From Skeletonema tropicum (lineage: Eukaryota; Bacillariophyta; Thalassiosirophyceae; Thalassiosirales; Thalassiosiraceae), in assembly GCA_037178625.1 (NCBI GenBank), contig CM074137.1:992001-1056000 (forward strand): a DNA stretch of 64,000 bases. The letters are read 5' to 3'. How positions within the stretch are numbered: the first letter of the stretch is position 1; every line of letters begins with the position of its first letter. This document shows positions 63,157 through 64,000 of this stretch, piece after piece. The notes beneath the pieces were generated by a model. That model was not told the origin of the DNA and searched no databases. It saw only the letters and a list, made by a program, of their open reading frames with translations. Position numbers and translations under genes: made by a program.

Positions 63157-64000
63157 ATGATGCGATCCAGATATACAATGGCCGCAATGGCCATCCTTGC
63201 TAGCTGTTTCACTGCGACCACCACAACATATGCCTTTGCGCCAGCGGCTACCTCATTATTGCATAGTAGTACTATCATAGCTCCTTCCTCACTCCAAGCT
63301 TTCTCAGACAATCACATCGAAGGAGAAGAAGAAATATCATTCGCCTCAGCTGTAGCATCAGGATGGCAACCCGAACGTGGATCCTTTGCCGGTATTACAC
63401 GTCGCAATACGAAAACGTCCAGTACTGCTTTGGGTATGAGTGATTATGATTCCTATGCTGTCATTCCGGATGGTGGATTGAGTCCTTGTGTGATTAAGGT
63501 TGTGGGTGTTGGTGGAGGTGGATGCAATGCTGTGAGTATCATTACGTATGTGCAGATGTTCACACTTTGTTTCTGAAATTGTATTCCTCATACTTTTGTT
63601 ACTCGTTCAAAATCAAATGTTCGTATGATATGCAAACAAATAATCCAATTACAACAAAACTGAACACACACAACAATATACAAAATATAGGTTGATCGTA
63701 TGCTCGACACCCGTGTTTCCGGAGTAGACTTCTGGGCCATCAACACCGACGCTCAAGCTCTAGGCCGTTCCAAAGCCAAGGGTGCACGTGTCCTCAACAT
63801 TGGTACAGCCGCAACACGTGGACTGGGTGCCGGGGGAAATCCCGATGTTGGTCAATTAGCCGCGGAAGAATCACGCGCCGAAATTGCTGCCATGGTGGAG
63901 GGTACAGATTTGTGCTTTGTAACGTCTGGTATGGGTGGGGGGACGGGGAGTGGAGCTGCACCTGTGGTAGCGGAGGTTAGTAAGGAGGCTGGAGCGTTGA
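63157..64000 (+). CDS. FTSZ: Plastid division protein FtsZ, 5' part
   Basis: Exon 1 63157-63531 and exon 2 from 63691, cut by the window end; a 159-nt intron (GTGAGT ... ATATAG), phase 0. FtsZ is the tubulin-like GTPase that forms the plastid division ring. A signal peptide ([17 protein letters not shown] then YAFAPAATS) gives the plastid YAFAP site. The mature protein opens [20 protein letters not shown] with [20 protein letters not shown]. The GTP-binding signature [17 protein letters not shown] lies just before the end. Several in-frame ATGs lie at the start (63157, 63160, 63178); any would give a usable signal peptide. The rest of the gene is beyond 64000. Confidence 0.95.

Noticed and set aside
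1..64000. CRISPR arrays or bacterial operons
   Set aside because: The repeats are tandem without unique spacers, and gene structure (introns, spacing, families) is eukaryotic throughout.

Overview
This window reads as nuclear DNA of a photosynthetic alga with a secondary red plastid, most likely a centric diatom. The evidence: short GT-AG introns (mostly about 80-160 nt), dense genes on both strands, and several nuclear genes whose N-termini carry the bipartite plastid presequence with a Phe just after the signal-peptide site (ASAF or YAFAP type). No species is claimed.

Layout. 1-2162 is a young, gutted Ty1/copia-type LTR element beside (and possibly inside) a WD40 gene (to 3148). 3440-7351 (-) is a full-length telomerase reverse transcriptase. 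7615-11110 is a satellite of about 186-bp monomers with a three-monomer higher-order period. 11552-19887 holds an LMBR1-family membrane protein, a frameshifted RING/Sel1/MYND gene, RNA polymerase III subunit RPC10/POLR3K and a ubiquitin protease whose catalytic boxes lie over 900 residues apart. 20655-22360 is an internally deleted Harbinger-like DNA transposon. 22698-27770 holds an EGF-repeat membrane protein, a plastid STN7/STN8-like kinase and an HMG-box gene.

27.9-33.7 kb is an accessory block without a convincing gene: a duplicated segment, a 1.6-kb element with TTAA flanks, a 181-bp TA-flanked MITE sitting in one duplicate, and a 1.1-kb foldback element with arms of about 300 bp. 33.9-46.8 kb has an acidic Thr-rich membrane protein, an M14-carboxypeptidase-like type I membrane protein that appears to lack its zinc motif, a large propeller/solenoid-like protein with several frame breaks and a kinase relic.

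46.8-64 kb is a compact housekeeping run: PLGG1-like plastid glycolate/glycerate carrier, Yippee-like protein, organellar EF-Ts, a putative mitochondrial ribosomal protein, TSR1, NOP10 (two small exons), SmD3, plastid bL17, a head-to-head plastid-targeted small protein, RFC5, protein phosphatase inhibitor 2, and the 5' part of a plastid FtsZ cut by the window edge.

Two themes recur. The gene set leans to RNA/DNA housekeeping (TERT, RPC10, TSR1, NOP10, SmD3, RFC5) and plastid function (kinase, PLGG1, bL17, FtsZ). Repeat blocks of four or more unrelated classes are interleaved. Several single-base frame breaks at or near homopolymer runs should be checked as assembly errors before the genes are called dead.
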